A stretch of DNA of 23,308 nt. It comes from Candidatus Borrarchaeota archaeon. GTDB taxonomy: Archaea; Asgardarchaeota; Sifarchaeia; Borrarchaeales; Borrarchaeaceae. Positions 8,434-16,136 of this stretch are shown here, in pieces (positions within the stretch are counted from its first letter, which is position 1; the number at the start of each line of letters is the position of its first letter). Location: contig JAEORY010000010.1 of assembly GCA_016840645.1 (NCBI GenBank), positions 1-23,308 of the forward strand, read 5' to 3'. Position numbers and translations under genes: made by a program. The notes under the pieces were generated by a model. That model ran no database searches. It saw nothing but the letters and a program-made list of their open reading frames with translations, and had not been told where the DNA came from.

Positions 8434-8459
8434 AATAGTTTTACGCAATAGTTTTACGC
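8434..8459. repeat. 13-bp perfect tandem duplication at the capsid stop codon
   Basis: The sequence aatagttttacgc occurs twice in a row (8434-8446 and 8447-8459). The first copy in transcription order holds the GCG TAA end of the capsid gene, and the second lies in the 3' untranslated part just before the terminator hairpin. Confidence 0.9.
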
Positions 8460-9734
8460 ATAAGCAGTTACACCGCTCATGTATCCCATTCCTTGTTCCC
8501 AACCTATCTCAAGTGTGATATCACACAGGAAGAAACCTCCGTTTGAGGTTATACCCTGCGACTTGAAATCGATTTCGTAATGCTTAACGTCCAAGTTTAT
8601 ACCGTTGTTGTCGGTATAGCAGTATGTTAATGCATTTATTGGGAAAATGATGGCAGAACCTGTATCCTGTTCATCAACTATGGCATCATACATGTGGTGG
8701 AAATTCTTACCGGCAACCTTTATAGTTGTTAATTCCCAACCTAAGAAAGTTTCTGTCTGCTTAAAGTTTGAAATTTTTTCTTCAAACCAGAAGTCCATTG
8801 CTCTCTCAAGAAGATCACCATGAAGGACAACCACATCGTTTACATCATCCGGAAGAAGACGTGCAATCCTGCGTAGACATATGTTTCTGTATTTATCCAG
8901 TGTAAGCTCCCCACCATGACCAGTTGTATAACCAGACGGGCTTGTTGCAGAATAAAGATTACTTGTCATAAGTCCTGTTAATCCGGTCATGAACTGAACA
9001 CGTTTTCCATTCTTATCTGTGGTTGTTCCACCTTTTCCATAAAGCATTGCCCAGTTCATATACTTTGCAAACTCATAAAGCTTACGCCTCTTAATAACCT
9101 CTGGGCTATTTAGAGAACCGTATTCTTTCTGTGCTTCGCCTTTCCATGTCTGCTCCCAATCTATACGTATTGTCTCCGTAAGATTGCTGGAAGTTGTCGG
9201 GTCAATATCATGAATTTTCTGTGCAGTAGACCTGTCTGATACAACATGACTTCTACGCCTTAAAATTGTTCCATCAGGCAGAGATGCATTTGATGTGCTC
9301 CCAAGATTCCTGCGTACGTTTACTGTGTATGAAGAACCTGTGTCCTCATATACCTGTAATACCTCCAGAAACGCACCTGTATCTGGGTGCTCAGCCTGAT
9401 AAATTCCACCTTCTGATACACGTGGATAAGTTGCAGATGTTAAAATAAGAGCCGTCTCCGTGGTTTTTGCACCATTCATGACAACGTCTTTTTCAGCAAC
9501 TGCTTGTTTAATCCACTTATGTTCGTATCCGTAAATTCCTCTTTTCTTAATTAGCGGTGCACGGGTTTTGAATCCAACTCCTGGTTGTCCAGAAGGAACA
9601 ACACCACCAATTAACTGCAACATCCTTAAACTGGATTTATCAGCTACAAACTGAACCAATTCATTGATGTCGGTAACTATCAAACCTCCAGCAATTCTTT
9701 GCGCAAGATCTGAATAAGCATTATAGTCAGCCAT
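8454..9734 (-). CDS. Major capsid protein (HK97-fold, DUF5309-like)
   Basis: A 426-residue protein, ATG 9734, with AAGGAG upstream. It directly follows the scaffold-like gene and has a terminator behind it, the usual signature of a highly expressed capsid gene. The central part (about residues 185-235: 'IRIDWEQTWKGEAQKEYG...RRKLYEFAKYMNWAMLYGK') resembles the DUF5309 capsid-type family, with the aromatic E-x-x-x-N/W-x-x-x-Y-G helix. Residues 110-150 ('YPRVSEGGIYQAEHPDTGAFLEVLQV') are a plausible P-domain/E-loop beta region. Family membership is from pattern memory; the capsid role is supported by size and order. Confidence 0.8.
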   Translation of the reverse strand: MADYNAYSDLAQRIAGGLIVTDINELVQFVADKSSLRMLQLIGGVVPSGQPGVGFKTRAPLIKKRGIYGYEHKWIKQAVAEKDVVMNGAKTTETALILTSATYPRVSEGGIYQAEHPDTGAFLEVLQVYEDTGSSYTVNVRRNLGSTSNASLPDGTILRRRSHVVSDRSTAQKIHDIDPTTSSNLTETIRIDWEQTWKGEAQKEYGSLNSPEVIKRRKLYEFAKYMNWAMLYGKGGTTTDKNGKRVQFMTGLTGLMTSNLYSATSPSGYTTGHGGELTLDKYRNICLRRIARLLPDDVNDVVVLHGDLLERAMDFWFEEKISNFKQTETFLGWELTTIKVAGKNFHHMYDAIVDEQDTGSAIIFPINALTYCYTDNNGINLDVKHYEIDFKSQGITSNGGFFLCDITLEIGWEQGMGYMSGVTAYA

Positions 9735-9757
9735 TATTTTTTACTCCTTAAGTTTAA

Positions 9758-10711
9758 TTATTCAATCAATCCAAAATTTTTTAATTTTTCAGTGGTTTTT
9801 TCAACATCTGTTTTGTTTTTTTGCTCACCACCTACCCCCGATCCACCGCCAGCCGGTAAATTGTGCATTCTGTTATTTTGGTCAACATTATGCCCTCCAT
9901 TACCTCCGTTTGCAGGAATCGATTTCAAATATGAAGTCAATTGTTTTTTCAATCCCTCTGGATTAGTATAAGCTTGACTGATTAAATCAATACCAAAATT
10001 ATCTCTATAAAACTTAATGGCATTTCCCCAAGCCTCTTTAGATACAGGACGTTCCGCAGATTTGAAAGCTGATTCTATATGACCGAAAGCCTGCATCTGC
10101 TTACTTTTATCGGCAGTAGCCTGCTCACTAGCCTTAACAATCTTTTCAACTTTTTCAACCAGTTCATTAACTTTATCACCGATTGGTTTAATTACTGTTC
10201 TAGCTACTGACCCAGCTATTTCCATAGTAGTTGATGTATAGTCATCTGCAGCTTTCTTATCGTACTCTTCCTTAAATGCGTCGATTTCTTCCTGTGTTGG
10301 AGGTTTTGGGACTTCATCAGTAGGCTTGCCCTGCTTTTCTAAATATTCAAGAAGTTTCTTTGAAACCTCCCTATCCACATTGGCATCACCATCTTTAAGC
10401 CTGTTAACAGTCTCCTTTAAGTTAGAAACTTCACCAACTATTGACTTCAATTCATCTGTACTATACTCTTTACCATCGATTTCAATTTTTTCGCTTGCAT
10501 CTTTTCCGTCTCCATTATTATCATCTGCAGACCCAGCATTTAAATCTCCTTTACTAGCATTTGGGTCATCCTGTAAACCGTGACTCACCATCTTCTTGAT
10601 AAGATCGTCATTACTAATGTCACCATTAGTAGGATTACCATCATTTTTATTCTGGTTATCCACAGTGTTATTAGTATTCTGGTCTGTGTTTAAATTTTGA
10701 TCAGTAGGCAT
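9758..10711 (-). CDS. Scaffolding-like protein
   Basis: A 317-residue protein. ATG 10711 is chosen over the in-frame GTG at 10720 because AAAGGAG lies eight bases before it. It overlaps the upstream gene by 11 bp. The N-terminal 75 residues are low-complexity and rich in Asn, Asp and Gln. Residues 80-210 are highly charged helix/coiled coil (ELKSIVGEVSNLKETVNRL; VNELVEKVEKIVKASEQA). The C-terminus is Gly/Asn-rich and ends in a short basic helix (TEKLKNFGLIE). Acidic, helical, Ala/Lys/Glu-rich proteins immediately upstream of the capsid gene are typically scaffolds. There is no enzymatic motif. Confidence 0.75.
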   Translation of the reverse strand: MPTDQNLNTDQNTNNTVDNQNKNDGNPTNGDISNDDLIKKMVSHGLQDDPNASKGDLNAGSADDNNGDGKDASEKIEIDGKEYSTDELKSIVGEVSNLKETVNRLKDGDANVDREVSKKLLEYLEKQGKPTDEVPKPPTQEEIDAFKEEYDKKAADDYTSTTMEIAGSVARTVIKPIGDKVNELVEKVEKIVKASEQATADKSKQMQAFGHIESAFKSAERPVSKEAWGNAIKFYRDNFGIDLISQAYTNPEGLKKQLTSYLKSIPANGGNGGHNVDQNNRMHNLPAGGGSGVGGEQKNKTDVEKTTEKLKNFGLIE

Positions 10712-11030
10712 CCTCCCCACTCCTTTCTTTATGGTTTTCTATTACATCATTCATGATTCTTTTAACCTCATGAATAGCATTAATTTTATTTCTTGCTTCA
10801 GTATATGCAATTTTTTCCTTTTCTGAACCATTAATGGGATCAGTATTAACAATAATCATAAACCATTTCATTAAAACAGCATTATGTACCGCCTTTAAAA
10901 TGGGATTATCATTTAAGGATAACATTTCTTTAAGTACAGAAACATCATTTAAATCAACTGGTTTATCTAGATGCAAATCTACTAATATCTGTTTTTTGTC
11001 CCTAAACAAGTGTTCCCTCCCTCTCAACAT
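10701..11030 (-). CDS. Small helical protein between portal and scaffold genes
   Basis: 109 residues if started at ATG 11030. An alternative in-frame TTG at 11009 has a much better ribosome binding site (GGGAGGGA six bases ahead) and would reduce the overlap with the portal gene from 29 to 8 bp, leaving 102 residues. The product is mostly helical and charged, with 'NAVLMKWFMIIVN' as a hydrophobic centre too short and polar-flanked to be called a membrane helix with confidence. No family is recognised. Its place fits a small head-assembly accessory. Confidence 0.7.
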   Translation of the reverse strand: MLRGREHLFRDKKQILVDLHLDKPVDLNDVSVLKEMLSLNDNPILKAVHNAVLMKWFMIIVNTDPINGSEKEKIAYTEARNKINAIHEVKRIMNDVIENHKERSGEDAY

Positions 11031-12831
11031 TTCTTATTAGTCTATCAGCCTCCTCATTTCCTGCCATTTGTGCCCTCTGCATTTGTATCTGTTGCATCCG
11101 CTGTTGCATTCTAGGATCTACTTTTAGTAACTCATATGGATCTTTAACTATTCTAGAATTCTTTAACATATTTACTAGTGTTGCGGTTCTATCAATCATC
11201 GGATCTTGAAGAGCTAATTGGTATAATTTGGCGTAAAAAGCCATCTGTTGGTCAACGCTTCCACCAGTTGAATCGATTATATCCAATATTACATCTGCAT
11301 TTCTAATATTTTGAGGAGTAACTCTAACTGCTCTTCTTTCAAAAGTCTTACTATTTATAAGCATTAACGTTCTTGGAGTAGACCAGAAGGATAGAGTGTA
11401 TTTTAAATGTGATATAAGATTTGGTTTGTGACCCGTTCTTATTGCTGTATATATCATATGATTTGAACGTCTATCAGCACCCTCTTTAACTTGCGTTAAT
11501 TCAGTTGCTGTTCTCTTCTGACCCTCAATAGATCCAAGTCTAGATGCAGAAGTACCCACAGTCAAATCATGATCCCTTTGCGTGAAACCCATCATCTGTT
11601 CCCACGTAGCACCAGAAGTATCTGCAGGATTAAGAGTTTGTAACACCCTACGAGCATCCATATCAATTTCTGATGGAAATATCTTACCTGGAGGGTGATC
11701 TTCCAGTTGTTTCCAGTTTGGTAGTGCATTCTGATTAACTATGTATGCTGGATTTACTGCCATAGCCAATCCACGCATTCTCAAGTTGTACCACTCATTA
11801 ACGGCTCTCTGGTAATCTACTGCTGGGTCAACAATACCTATACCGTTAATTGAACCATCAACGTCCGGTATAACGTTCATCGCATGAAGTCCAAGACCGT
11901 CCGGAGCGACGTTTATATCACATCTTACTACCAATTGTCTATTTACCAATGTTACCAAATAGTATCTATTAGCTTGGAATTTTCCTTTTAGTAGTTTCGG
12001 ATCTGATATTCTGCCTACGTATTCGATTTCGTTATCAACTTTTGAAGACCAAATATTCCAATTTTCATCAAAATTGTTTGGTCCTTCAGTATCTAGCTTA
12101 GAACTTCCCTCCATCGTTTTAAGCTCTTTGAAGACTTTCGTACTGTACCCATAATTCTCCTTATTATCTAAATACCATACACGTGGGCGTTGCCTTTCTA
12201 TCATCCTATAATCTGCAGTCTGGTGTAATTTACCGAATTGTGCGGATGGGTCAACAAGAACACGTGTTGGATACGGTACGTCAAAATCTGGATGATCTGC
12301 AACAGCCTCGTTTTCATCTATCAACATCATTCTTCTTTCTCCGGTTAACGGATTAAATTGTTGACTGTATGTTGTTTTAATACGCTCACGATAATCATAA
12401 AATGGTGCTAGATAACCAACACCGAACATACAAGCATGACGATAAGCCCTCATAAATCCTAATGAATAATCAACGGGTACAGTTGTGTTATACTCCATAG
12501 CAGCCTGAACTGCTTCCGATATTGCTTCACTTTTAGGATCAAATCCTCTTGGGCGTATTACGAAGAACGGATTATTAGAAAACAAGGCTTCTTTACAATC
12601 ACCTGCAAATTGCTCAACAGATCTAAATATTAGACCTAGAAAATATTTCTGTTCCCTTGTTCTCGTATAGGATGGCTGATTATCGTTGTATGTTCTTAAA
12701 TATCCCCTACGCCATATTTTACATCCTTGCTCCAGTTGTCTATATTTTTTATAATCCTTGCAGTGCTTAAACTTCTCAAGAATTTCTTTTATTAACAACT
12801 GTTCTTCTTCTTTTGTCAGATTCATTCCCAA
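11002..12831 (-). CDS. Portal protein
   Basis: About 609 residues from TTG 12831 (AGGAGG eight bases ahead) or 607 from ATG 12825 (no well-spaced site); the first is favoured. Gene order terminase-portal-scaffold-capsid and the length of about 600 fit podovirus-type portals. The N-terminal 'IWRRGYLRTYNDNQPSYTR' and 'EQFAGDCKEALFSNNPFFVIRP' stretches, the central 'VDPAVDYQRAVNEWYNLRMRGLAMAVNPAYIVNQ', and a helical Gln/Met-rich C-terminus (about 575-595, 'RMQQRMQQIQMQRAQ') match the clip, wing and barrel parts of such portals. It forms the dodecameric DNA entry ring. The start codon is the main uncertainty. Confidence 0.85.
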   Translation of the reverse strand: MGMNLTKEEEQLLIKEILEKFKHCKDYKKYRQLEQGCKIWRRGYLRTYNDNQPSYTRTREQKYFLGLIFRSVEQFAGDCKEALFSNNPFFVIRPRGFDPKSEAISEAVQAAMEYNTTVPVDYSLGFMRAYRHACMFGVGYLAPFYDYRERIKTTYSQQFNPLTGERRMMLIDENEAVADHPDFDVPYPTRVLVDPSAQFGKLHQTADYRMIERQRPRVWYLDNKENYGYSTKVFKELKTMEGSSKLDTEGPNNFDENWNIWSSKVDNEIEYVGRISDPKLLKGKFQANRYYLVTLVNRQLVVRCDINVAPDGLGLHAMNVIPDVDGSINGIGIVDPAVDYQRAVNEWYNLRMRGLAMAVNPAYIVNQNALPNWKQLEDHPPGKIFPSEIDMDARRVLQTLNPADTSGATWEQMMGFTQRDHDLTVGTSASRLGSIEGQKRTATELTQVKEGADRRSNHMIYTAIRTGHKPNLISHLKYTLSFWSTPRTLMLINSKTFERRAVRVTPQNIRNADVILDIIDSTGGSVDQQMAFYAKLYQLALQDPMIDRTATLVNMLKNSRIVKDPYELLKVDPRMQQRMQQIQMQRAQMAGNEEADRLIRNVEREGTLV

Positions 12832-12843
12832 TTCTCAGCCCTC

Positions 12844-14706
12844 CTAATAATATTCTTCATACTCTTCAACCATGTTTCCTATACCCTCTACATAATCGAC
12901 GAAACTATTAAAATCGTCATCAAAGTTACTTTGTATTTCTTCCTCTTCAGTAATAATTTCATCATTTTGAAATGGTGGTAAGTATTTATACGCCTGAGTC
13001 ATTATTGCTCTAGATATTACTATATCATCAAAAAATTTACCACCACGTCCTTTATTCTGTGCTGACATCTTACCATGAGCGTCTTTTACAAATGTTATAC
13101 ACTCTTCCCAGAACATTATAAATGGATCGTCTAGTTCATTATTTCGTATCATTTTATCAAGTGAGTCTATCATTATAGGTTTACTAACCTGATTTGTTAC
13201 CCACCCAAGCTTTTCTGAGAAATCTGTAAGTGCTCCCGTATCCTGATATTTTTCGTGTCCCACGTATGGGTATATTTCAAATAGTTTTTCTATTACAGCA
13301 TGACCCATGTTGTTTTTTTCGATCCACGCAGGACAATAACCGTAATATACCCCAAGTTTTGCTATTTCCATAGCATATTGATGAGGAGACCAATGCCCTC
13401 TCAATTGTGCTATCGTTTTAATTTTATGTGTATCTGACCTATCATACACAGCTGTTACGTCCCAGTCCCCTTGTTCTAGACCTTCCGCACAATCGGAGCA
13501 AAGAAAATAACGATTACTAAAGCAATAAGAATCATCAGGATATTTGAAAACCAATAAAGAACCACGTTCATTCGGGACGAAATCCACGGCAAGATTTCTT
13601 TTGTTGGTGCAAATTCCTCTCTCATTAAATTTTGGCGCATAACTTTTTTCTTCTCCAGTTTCTTCATTTATTTCTGCTCTCCATCTTAAATCACCTTTTA
13701 TCATTTCTGGTTCTAACAATTTTGCATCTTCTATTTTCTTCTTAACCAAATCAATGTCGAAAATAGGACGACCAGAAGCCCCATAATCGATATCCAATTC
13801 TTGAGCAATGTCAAGTCTATCATAGTTCCTCCTTCGGCATTCATTATCGTACCAAACGGAGCGTGGCTTATTCTTCTCATCATAATATAACCCATCTGCT
13901 TTGTGTGGGTGCAATGGCCAGTGAAATGATAGAATCTGTATTGTTTTTGAGAATCTTAGTACACCAAATTGTGTTACTAATCCTTTGGGGGTTGACAGAA
14001 CTATTCGACAGGGTGAAGAATCAGCAGTAGCTGTCCAAGCTTCTTTATCGTTATCCCATGATGCAAATTCATCAAGCATTATCATATTATATCTTCCTTG
14101 TCGAGAAAATTCTGTTGATGCAGCTCCACCTTGTATCGAACCACCAGTTGATGGGTTATATAAATTTAATTTCGTATCATGTATTTTCGGTCGGAGGTCT
14201 GCAGGGACTAAGAATGGCGGTAAACGTTTCAGCATGTACCGCAATTTTCCAAAATGTGAGTCTATCATCCAGTTGTCCACCAATGGTTCTATACGTGAAC
14301 CAAGTAAAGCTTGAAAATTTGGTATAGTCAACCAACACCATAGGGCAGCTGCAAGAACTAACCATGTTGCCCCCATATCTCTAGATTTGTCTATTAATAC
14401 ATCATCTGGGTTTATAAGTATTTTATTGATTACTTCAGCAAAAAATTCATGTTGATAATTATAAAAAATGAATGGCATATCTTTAGGCATATTCATTCTA
14501 TCACCTGACATATTTCGTGGGTCAAATGTCCAAAACCATGTGTTAACTGCCCAAATTGGGTCAGAACAGAATAGTCTACATATTTGTTGCTTTATCTCAT
14601 CATCAGTTTCTGCCATTTCAATAAGTTTTTCACGGTACTTCAGATTATCTTTTAACAGACTTGGATAATCCGATATTGAGTCTCCGTGAAATTGTGATAG
14701 CATCAT
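12844..14706 (-). CDS. terL: Terminase large subunit (DNA packaging ATPase/nuclease)
   Basis: Start set at ATG 14706 (620 residues); earlier in-frame TTG 14784 and ATG 14751 are possible but would deepen the overlap with the small-terminase-like gene. In this numbering the deviant Walker A is KSRDMGATW at about 107-115, Walker B MIMLDE at about 208-213, and the coupling motif LSTPKG at about 237-242. The RNase-H-like nuclease acidic residues are D405 (CSDCAEG), E463 (WIEKNN) and D560/D561 (FFDDIVISRA). All key residues are present, so it should be active. It translocates DNA into the procapsid through the portal encoded next and cuts concatemers. Confidence 0.95.
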   Translation of the reverse strand: MMLSQFHGDSISDYPSLLKDNLKYREKLIEMAETDDEIKQQICRLFCSDPIWAVNTWFWTFDPRNMSGDRMNMPKDMPFIFYNYQHEFFAEVINKILINPDDVLIDKSRDMGATWLVLAAALWCWLTIPNFQALLGSRIEPLVDNWMIDSHFGKLRYMLKRLPPFLVPADLRPKIHDTKLNLYNPSTGGSIQGGAASTEFSRQGRYNMIMLDEFASWDNDKEAWTATADSSPCRIVLSTPKGLVTQFGVLRFSKTIQILSFHWPLHPHKADGLYYDEKNKPRSVWYDNECRRRNYDRLDIAQELDIDYGASGRPIFDIDLVKKKIEDAKLLEPEMIKGDLRWRAEINEETGEEKSYAPKFNERGICTNKRNLAVDFVPNERGSLLVFKYPDDSYCFSNRYFLCSDCAEGLEQGDWDVTAVYDRSDTHKIKTIAQLRGHWSPHQYAMEIAKLGVYYGYCPAWIEKNNMGHAVIEKLFEIYPYVGHEKYQDTGALTDFSEKLGWVTNQVSKPIMIDSLDKMIRNNELDDPFIMFWEECITFVKDAHGKMSAQNKGRGGKFFDDIVISRAIMTQAYKYLPPFQNDEIITEEEEIQSNFDDDFNSFVDYVEGIGNMVEEYEEYY

Positions 14707-14992
14707 CCTTTTCTCTATCCTCCGGTATTGTATTGTATATATTAGTAACATGCGAATCTGGTTTAGCGTTCGCTTTAATCTCAAGCTCTGCCATCTGCTT
14801 ATGTACTTCCAATAGTGCTTTTGCAGCTTGCATTTGTATCATTGGTCTATTTAGTCCTTTTCGGGACTCTGCCATTTCCGTTAGTGTTCTTAAACACGTT
14901 AATGCCTTACTTATGTCTTCGTTTTTCAGATGATTCTGAATTGTCTTATAATATTTTACCGCCATGTCGTTGGCGTTTTCGTCGTGATCCAT
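14645..14992 (-). CDS. Putative terminase small subunit
   Basis: A 115-residue, mostly helical and charged protein beginning at ATG 14992; only a weak GAGAA site precedes it. It ends inside the 5' part of the large terminase gene (62 bp overlap), suggesting coupled translation. It has no clear helix-turn-helix by eye, so the assignment rests on position directly upstream of the large terminase, size and helicity (MQAAKALLEVHKQMAELEIKA, about 54-74). Its job would be recognition of the packaging site. Confidence 0.5.
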   Translation of the reverse strand: MDHDENANDMAVKYYKTIQNHLKNEDISKALTCLRTLTEMAESRKGLNRPMIQMQAAKALLEVHKQMAELEIKANAKPDSHVTNIYNTIPEDREKDDAITISRRLNIGLSKSVKR

Positions 14993-15087
14993 ATAAAATT
15001 CTCATTAATAAAATTAACTTATTTTTTCTAAGAGTTTACACATCCTTTTTGAAGCAAAAAGTTTGTAGTAAATTCATTTTTATTAAA

Positions 15088-15294
15088 TTACCCTTTCTTC
15101 CTATTTTTTAGGTAGTTTATTAACAGGTTTATTAACCATGTTGATACCGTTACTATAGCTGTGGTAGGTGCATCCGTCTGACCACTTTCAGTAGCACTTT
15201 TAGTTGCTATAGCAGTTGCAGTACCAGCTATAGCTGCAGGTCTAATACTTTTAATTATCCCTTTTAGAAAACTGTAACCTTCCTTAACTCCCAT
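15088..15294 (-). CDS. Small membrane protein upstream of the terminase genes
   Basis: A 68-residue protein; ATG 15294 with AAAGGAAAG upstream. Two hydrophobic stretches, about residues 18-32 (Ala/Gly/Thr-rich) and 43-62 (TTAIVTVSTWLINLLINYL), are separated by a short polar loop, and the end is strongly basic (KNRKKG). Small two-helix proteins with basic tails in this size range include class II holins, but none of the holin families has a decisive motif here. The 95-bp AT-rich gap downstream (14993-15087) shows no supportable gene. Confidence 0.65.
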   Translation of the reverse strand: MGVKEGYSFLKGIIKSIRPAAIAGTATAIATKSATESGQTDAPTTAIVTVSTWLINLLINYLKNRKKG

Positions 15295-15295
15295 G

Positions 15296-15421
15296 TTACT
15301 TTCCTTTCTTTTTGTATGGTACTCCTATTGGACCTTTACCCTTACCTTTTCCGAGACCTCTACCCATTCCTTTAGAACGGATTTTGCCCCCAGGACAACT
15401 TTTCTTTTTTGGGTGTGGCAT
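15296..15421 (-). CDS. 41-residue Gly/Lys/Arg-rich peptide, first gene of the leftward operon
   Basis: An ORF too short for usual gene finders. ATG 15421 is preceded by AAAGGAAT at ideal distance, and TAA lies one base before the next start. The product begins MPHPKKKSCPGGKIRSKG and continues with GRG/GKGKG repeats into PIGVPYKKKGK. Nearly every third residue is basic. I recall small phage ORFs with the same 'CPGGKIRS...G-x-G-x-G-x-GPIG-P' pattern, of unknown function. Nucleic-acid binding is a guess from charge. It is the promoter-proximal gene of the virion operon. Confidence 0.7.
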   Translation of the reverse strand: MPHPKKKSCPGGKIRSKGMGRGLGKGKGKGPIGVPYKKKGK

Positions 15422-15450
15422 TTTTATTCCTTTCTTTTAAAGTATTTTAT

Positions 15451-15479
15451 ATTCCACGTATATACACGGAATGGTTTCC
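15451..15479 (-). promoter_or_regulatory. 22-bp imperfect palindrome and possible ECF-type promoter of the leftward operon
   Basis: 15451-15472 reads attcc..gtatat..ggaat and is self-complementary at 18 of 22 positions, the shape of a regulator-binding operator. On the minus strand a GGAAAC (15479-15474), 15 bases, then CGT (15458-15456) resembles the GGAAC / CGTC layout of ECF sigma promoters and would place the transcript start about 25-30 bases before the first leftward gene. This is a weak match proposed because the window encodes an ECF-like sigma factor. Confidence 0.3.
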
Positions 15480-15480
15480 T

Positions 15481-15657
15481 GTTTAGCGTTACCTGAGTTC
15501 TTTATAAGAACCGTCTATAACGCCTAACCGAATTTCTAAAATCAAATTTTATTTTTACTATGAAATTGTTGAGACTGCGTAACGCCAGTGGGAGCATGTC
15601 TCAAATATGATTTGAAATTCTCAGGGAAAAGTTCCGGTTGGAACGTGTTCCTAGAAC
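15481..15657. repeat. Cluster of inverted repeats with GTTC/GAAC arms
   Basis: 15481-15528 folds as a two-tier hairpin: outer arms gtttagcgtta / taacgcctaac with two mismatches, inner perfect GTTCTT-tat-AAGAAC at 15497-15511. 15569-15604 has arms TTGAGAC / GTCTCAA plus TGC / GCA around a 15-base loop. 15631-15644 is GTTCC-ggtt-GGAAC and 15647-15657 is GTTC-cta-GAAC. They could be operators or parts of a structured RNA; no known RNA class is recognised and no U-tract follows. Confidence 0.55.
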
Positions 15658-15736
15658 GATAAGTCTTGCAGAATACCGTCATGTAACATGTACTATTAAT
15701 GTTTCAGTATATATTTGATATATTTCTCTTTGCTGG

Positions 15737-15766
15737 TTTACAATCTATATATTATATATGTATACT
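15737..15766 (+). promoter_or_regulatory. Sigma-70-like promoter for the rightward cluster
   Basis: TTTACA (15737-15742), 18-base AT-rich spacer, TATACT (15761-15766). Each hexamer differs from consensus by one base. The predicted start near 15773 would give a leader of about 360 bases before the first rightward gene at 16137. Confidence 0.5.
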
Positions 15767-15846
15767 ATTCTAACTGTCTTAAACAGAGAAAGGGGGAAGT
15801 ACCTAATAAGGGCTGGAGGTTCCTCTAAAGCTGAATGGGACCCAGT

Positions 15847-16002
15847 TAAACGCTTAAGTCCGAAGCGCAAAACCCGAAACCCAACGAGAAAGGCGGGAGA
15901 CGGAACGAGCAGGACGGGTTCTTTTCCGCTTAACCGCTTAACAGTGACGAAAAACCTGTCGAGCGTTTCAGAGTGAAACAATTAAACACTTAACTCCGAA
16001 GC
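15847..16002. repeat. CGCTTAA-type direct repeats upstream of the sigma-54 promoters
   Basis: A 20-bp sequence, TAAACrCTTAAsTCCGAAGC, occurs at 15847-15866 and 15983-16002 with 18 of 20 identical bases. The second copy abuts the first sigma-54 promoter. CGCTTAAC also occurs twice in tandem around 15928-15942. A short perfect palindrome GTTTCA-gag-TGAAAC lies at 15965-15979. These are candidate binding sites for an activator or repressor. Confidence 0.55.
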
Positions 16003-16018
16003 TGGCACGCTCTTTGCT
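16003..16018 (+). promoter_or_regulatory. Sigma-54 promoter match 1
   Basis: TGGCACG, 4 bases, TTGCT: a perfect match to the -24/-12 consensus (TGGCACG-N4-TTGCW) with GG and GC exactly ten bases apart. Expected start near 16029. It lies 75 bp upstream of the second match. Confidence 0.75.
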
Positions 16019-16077
16019 ACGAGAAGAGTAGGACGGCACGACGACGAGACGAAAACACGAAGCACGAACACGGACGT

Positions 16078-16093
16078 TGGCACGTCGTTTGCT
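16078..16093 (+). promoter_or_regulatory. Sigma-54 promoter match 2
   Basis: Again TGGCACG, 4 bases, TTGCT, preceded by T (full TTGGCACG). Expected start near 16103-16104, leaving a short leader with AAAGGAG and then GTG 16137, ideal geometry for direct expression of that gene. Confidence 0.8.
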
Positions 16094-16136
16094 AGAAAAA
16101 GAGAAGAGACAAGAACACGAAACGAAAGGAGACAAA

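Larger units (their letters stand above)
15422..16136. promoter_or_regulatory. Gene-free divergent control region
   Basis: 715 bp without a supportable gene separate the leftward virion operon from the rightward small-gene cluster. The left half is AT-rich with many inverted repeats. The right half (from about 15780) becomes purine-rich and less AT-rich on the plus strand. Open frames crossing it on either strand lack ribosome binding sites and would start inside promoter elements, so they are taken as spurious. Individual elements are listed separately. Confidence 0.75.

Noticed and set aside
8390..8434. Fifteen-residue N-terminal extension of the protein after the capsid gene
   Set aside because: It would be encoded by the terminator hairpin itself, and ATG 8389 has a good AAGGAAC site.
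14993..15087. Possible tiny genes in the gap before the putative small terminase gene
   Set aside because: Only 9- to 13-codon frames without conserved features. The gap is AT-rich and not convincing as coding.
15560..15690. Known riboswitch, self-cleaving ribozyme, group I intron or tRNA in the control region
   Set aside because: I compared the stems and loops with the consensus elements I remember and found no match. It is therefore listed only as unclassified inverted repeats.
15745..15981. Open frames on both strands in the divergent region
   Set aside because: Starts fall in the TATACT promoter box or lack ribosome binding sites. The two frames overlap each other completely and show no protein-like pattern.
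16077..16136. N-terminal extension of zinc-ribbon protein A from TTG 16077
   Set aside because: The TTG is part of the TTGGCACG promoter element, and the predicted transcript begins after it. GTG 16137 has the proper AAAGGAG site.
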